Origin: Bog-756 sp963734395
GTDB lineage: Bacteria > Actinomycetota > Acidimicrobiia > Acidimicrobiales > RAAP-2
Direction of reading: 5' to 3'
Assembly: GCA_963734395.1 (NCBI GenBank)
Contig: CAVTGY010000003.1
Coordinates: 310,001 to 374,000, forward strand
Length of the DNA: 64,000 nucleotides
The number at the start of each line of letters is the position of its first letter. Position 1 is the stretch's first letter. The translations under genes were made by a program, and so were the position numbers. The notes below the pieces were generated by a model, which saw only the letters and a list, made by a program, of their open reading frames with translations, was not told the DNA's origin and did not search any database. This document shows positions 62,824 through 64,000 of this stretch, piece after piece.

Positions 62824-64000
62824 ATGGGGATGAACGGCGGAGCAGAGCCGCCCGGAGATCGGTCGGGAGCGGACCCGGACTCGGGCTTCATGCGTCGCTG
62901 GGTCATCCTCACCAGACCCTCTTCTGCGATCACCGACCCCGAGGAACGGCGGCGTGCCAGGATGCTGTGCACGGTCACGTTCGGCCTGGCCCTGATCCTG
63001 ACGGTTGCCACCGCGATCAGCCTGTTCACCAGCTGGAAATACCCAAATCGGTCGAGCTCGTTGGGGTATGGCAAGACCTCGGTCGTAGCAGCCGCGGCGG
63101 TCATCTTCTGGGTGGCGCTCTGGCTCTCGAAGCATCCTCGCTATGTCGTCGGGGCGTGGTTGACGGTCGTCACCATCGACCTCTTCCTCCTCGCCCTCGG
63201 ATGGCTGTTCCACGGAATTGCGGCGACATTGGCGATCGGATTCGCGGTGCCCGTGCTCTGCGCAACGCTCTTTTTGCACGCGCGAGGAACCGTCGCTGTC
63301 TTCTTCATGTCCGGCGTACTGGGCACGGTCCTCTTGATCATCGCTGGTTCCTCCGTCATCCAGTTCGCATTCATCATCGCAATTATGATTGTGGTCACCA
63401 GCCTCACGGTCCTGGTCTCCTACGTGCGAGAGCAGGACCTGGAGGGAGTGAGGCGCCTGCGCGAACTGGAGCTACGGGACGCCCAGCGTCTCCACGCCGA
63501 GCTCGAGCTGGCCAGCAAGGTCCAGCGGGCGATGCTCCCGGACCAGGTCCCGACGACCCCCGGGATCGAGGTGGCAGCGTTCTCAGAGCCGGCATTCGAG
63601 GCGAGCGGTGATTTCTACGACCTCTTTCACGTTGGCAGCGCCCATGGAAACGGTGTCGCGCTGGGCATCGTAGTGTGCGACGTCGCCGGCAAGGGGGTGG
63701 CCTCCGCACTGATCATGTCGGCCGCACGGGCCGCGCTCCGGGCCGAGGCAGAACGGACGCCCTCGCCTGCGGCAGTCCTGGCCAAGGTCAACGACGTGCT
63801 GGCCGCCAGCGTGCCGGCCGGTCTGTTCGTCACACTGTTCTATGGGATCTTCGAGCCGGTCTCCAGCACGCTTCGCTTCTCCAGCGGCGGGCATCCCCAT
63901 CCCTTCCGTGGATCGGTGACCAGAGAGGGGATCGATGAGCTCGAGAGTTACGGACTCCCGCTCGGCCTGATGGCAGGCAGTGAGTACGAGGACCGGTCCG
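62824..64000 (+). CDS. membrane SpoIIE-type serine phosphatase, N-terminal part
   Basis: The frame is open to the window end (392 codons so far). Residues 45-195 hold about six membrane segments (LALILTVATAISLF, AAAVIFWVALWL, VVGAWLTVVTIDLFLLALGW, AIGFAVPVLCATLFL, AVFFMSGVLGTVLLIIAG, IIAIMIVVTSLTVLVSYV). A linker helix (LRELELRDAQRLHAELELA) leads into a PP2C/SpoIIE phosphatase core: SKVQRAMLPDQVP, ASGDFYDLF (metal Asp), GIVVCDVAGKGVASALIMSAAR (metal Asp), FVTLFYGIFEP, FSSGGHPHPF. RsbU-like enzymes act on anti-sigma antagonists. ATG 62824 or 62830 is the start. Confidence 0.9.
   Translation, partial: MGMNGGAEPPGDRSGADPDSGFMRRWVILTRPSSAITDPEERRRARMLCTVTFGLALILTVATAISLFTSWKYPNRSSSLGYGKTSVVAAAAVIFWVALWLSKHPRYVVGAWLTVVTIDLFLLALGWLFHGIAATLAIGFAVPVLCATLFLHARGTVAVFFMSGVLGTVLLIIAGSSVIQFAFIIAIMIVVTSLTVLVSYVREQDLEGVRRLRELELRDAQRLHAELELASKVQRAMLPDQVPTTPGIEVAAFSEPAFEASGDFYDLFHVGSAHGNGVALGIVVCDVAGKGVASALIMSAARAALRAEAERTPSPAAVLAKVNDVLAASVPAGLFVTLFYGIFEPVSSTLRFSSGGHPHPFRGSVTREGIDELESYGLPLGLMAGSEYEDRS

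Noticed and set aside
1..64000. tRNA or rRNA genes, especially near the integrase
   Set aside because: No cloverleaf-like TTCRANNC box with paired acceptor arms was found by eye; a covariance search would be needed to exclude them fully.

Overview
This window looks like chromosomal DNA from a high-GC actinobacterium, most likely of the Acidimicrobiia. The evidence is high GC with GTG/TTG starts, two F420-type (Ddn family) reductases, BTAD/SARP and class III cyclase-ATPase regulators, DUF1707 and DUF3089 proteins, and two secreted proteins built from the GYW(L/V)VA(A/S)DGG(I/V)F repeat that is common in Acidimicrobiia. The lineage is an inference. I see no rRNA, tRNA or CRISPR array.

Layout. 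0-13.7 kb: end of an SF1 helicase; a leftward set (unknown protein, FAD amine-oxidase/desaturase-like enzyme, small protein, Ddn reductase) divergent from a rightward set (unknown protein, polyprenyl diphosphate synthase, fructosamine-kinase-like protein); then a P450, a second Ddn protein, a frameshifted MFS pump divergent from a TetR gene across two tandem palindromes, and a Gfo/Idh/MocA oxidoreductase. 13.7-16 kb: a HipBA module in AT-rich DNA, followed by the remnant of an XRE antitoxin. 16-27.9 kb: exported and signalling proteins (DUF3089 lipoprotein, STAS-like protein, repeat protein with a beta-lactamase fold, cyclic-nucleotide-binding protein, a toastrack-cyclase fusion), a Bax-inhibitor-like protein, a Baeyer-Villiger monooxygenase with one frameshift, pirin and an ABM monooxygenase. 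28-33 kb: an alcohol dehydrogenase with at least four frameshifts, a broken SDR gene, a Doc toxin-antitoxin pair, a frameshifted integrase and a second Fic/Doc pair with a 43-residue antitoxin. 33-38.7 kb: a cyclase/cNMP-sensor operon and a 1168-residue SARP-ATPase regulator. 39-45.4 kb: an operon of a CHAT-protease/STAND-ATPase, a Sel1-repeat protein and a permuted papain-like protein, with a complete IS21-family element (exact ends, 5-bp target duplication) just upstream. 45.7-64 kb: second repeat protein, SurE, second frameshifted MFS pump, two thioesterase-like proteins, two aldo/keto reductases, an XRE/nucleotidyltransferase toxin-antitoxin pair, a secreted-repeat lipoprotein, a frameshifted 3-hydroxyisobutyrate dehydrogenase, a cyclase-ATPase-TPR regulator split by a frameshift, a kynurenine-formamidase-like cyclase, a ferritin-like protein, a third cNMP-binding protein and the start of a membrane SpoIIE phosphatase.

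Themes. (1) The CHAT-STAND/Sel1/papain-like operon is the best candidate for an undescribed conflict or cell-death system. (2) Four intact toxin-antitoxin loci and one remnant lie within 40 kb, and two unrelated ones share the same promoter-operator layout. (3) Three class III cyclases and three stand-alone cNMP-binding proteins point to heavy cyclic-nucleotide signalling. (4) About ten intergenic hairpins of one family (arms close to CCTCAGC/GCTGAGG) look like a REP-type dispersed repeat. (5) About thirteen single-base frameshifts interrupt otherwise well-conserved genes; they are either assembly errors or local gene decay, and this should be settled before any of these genes is called dead.
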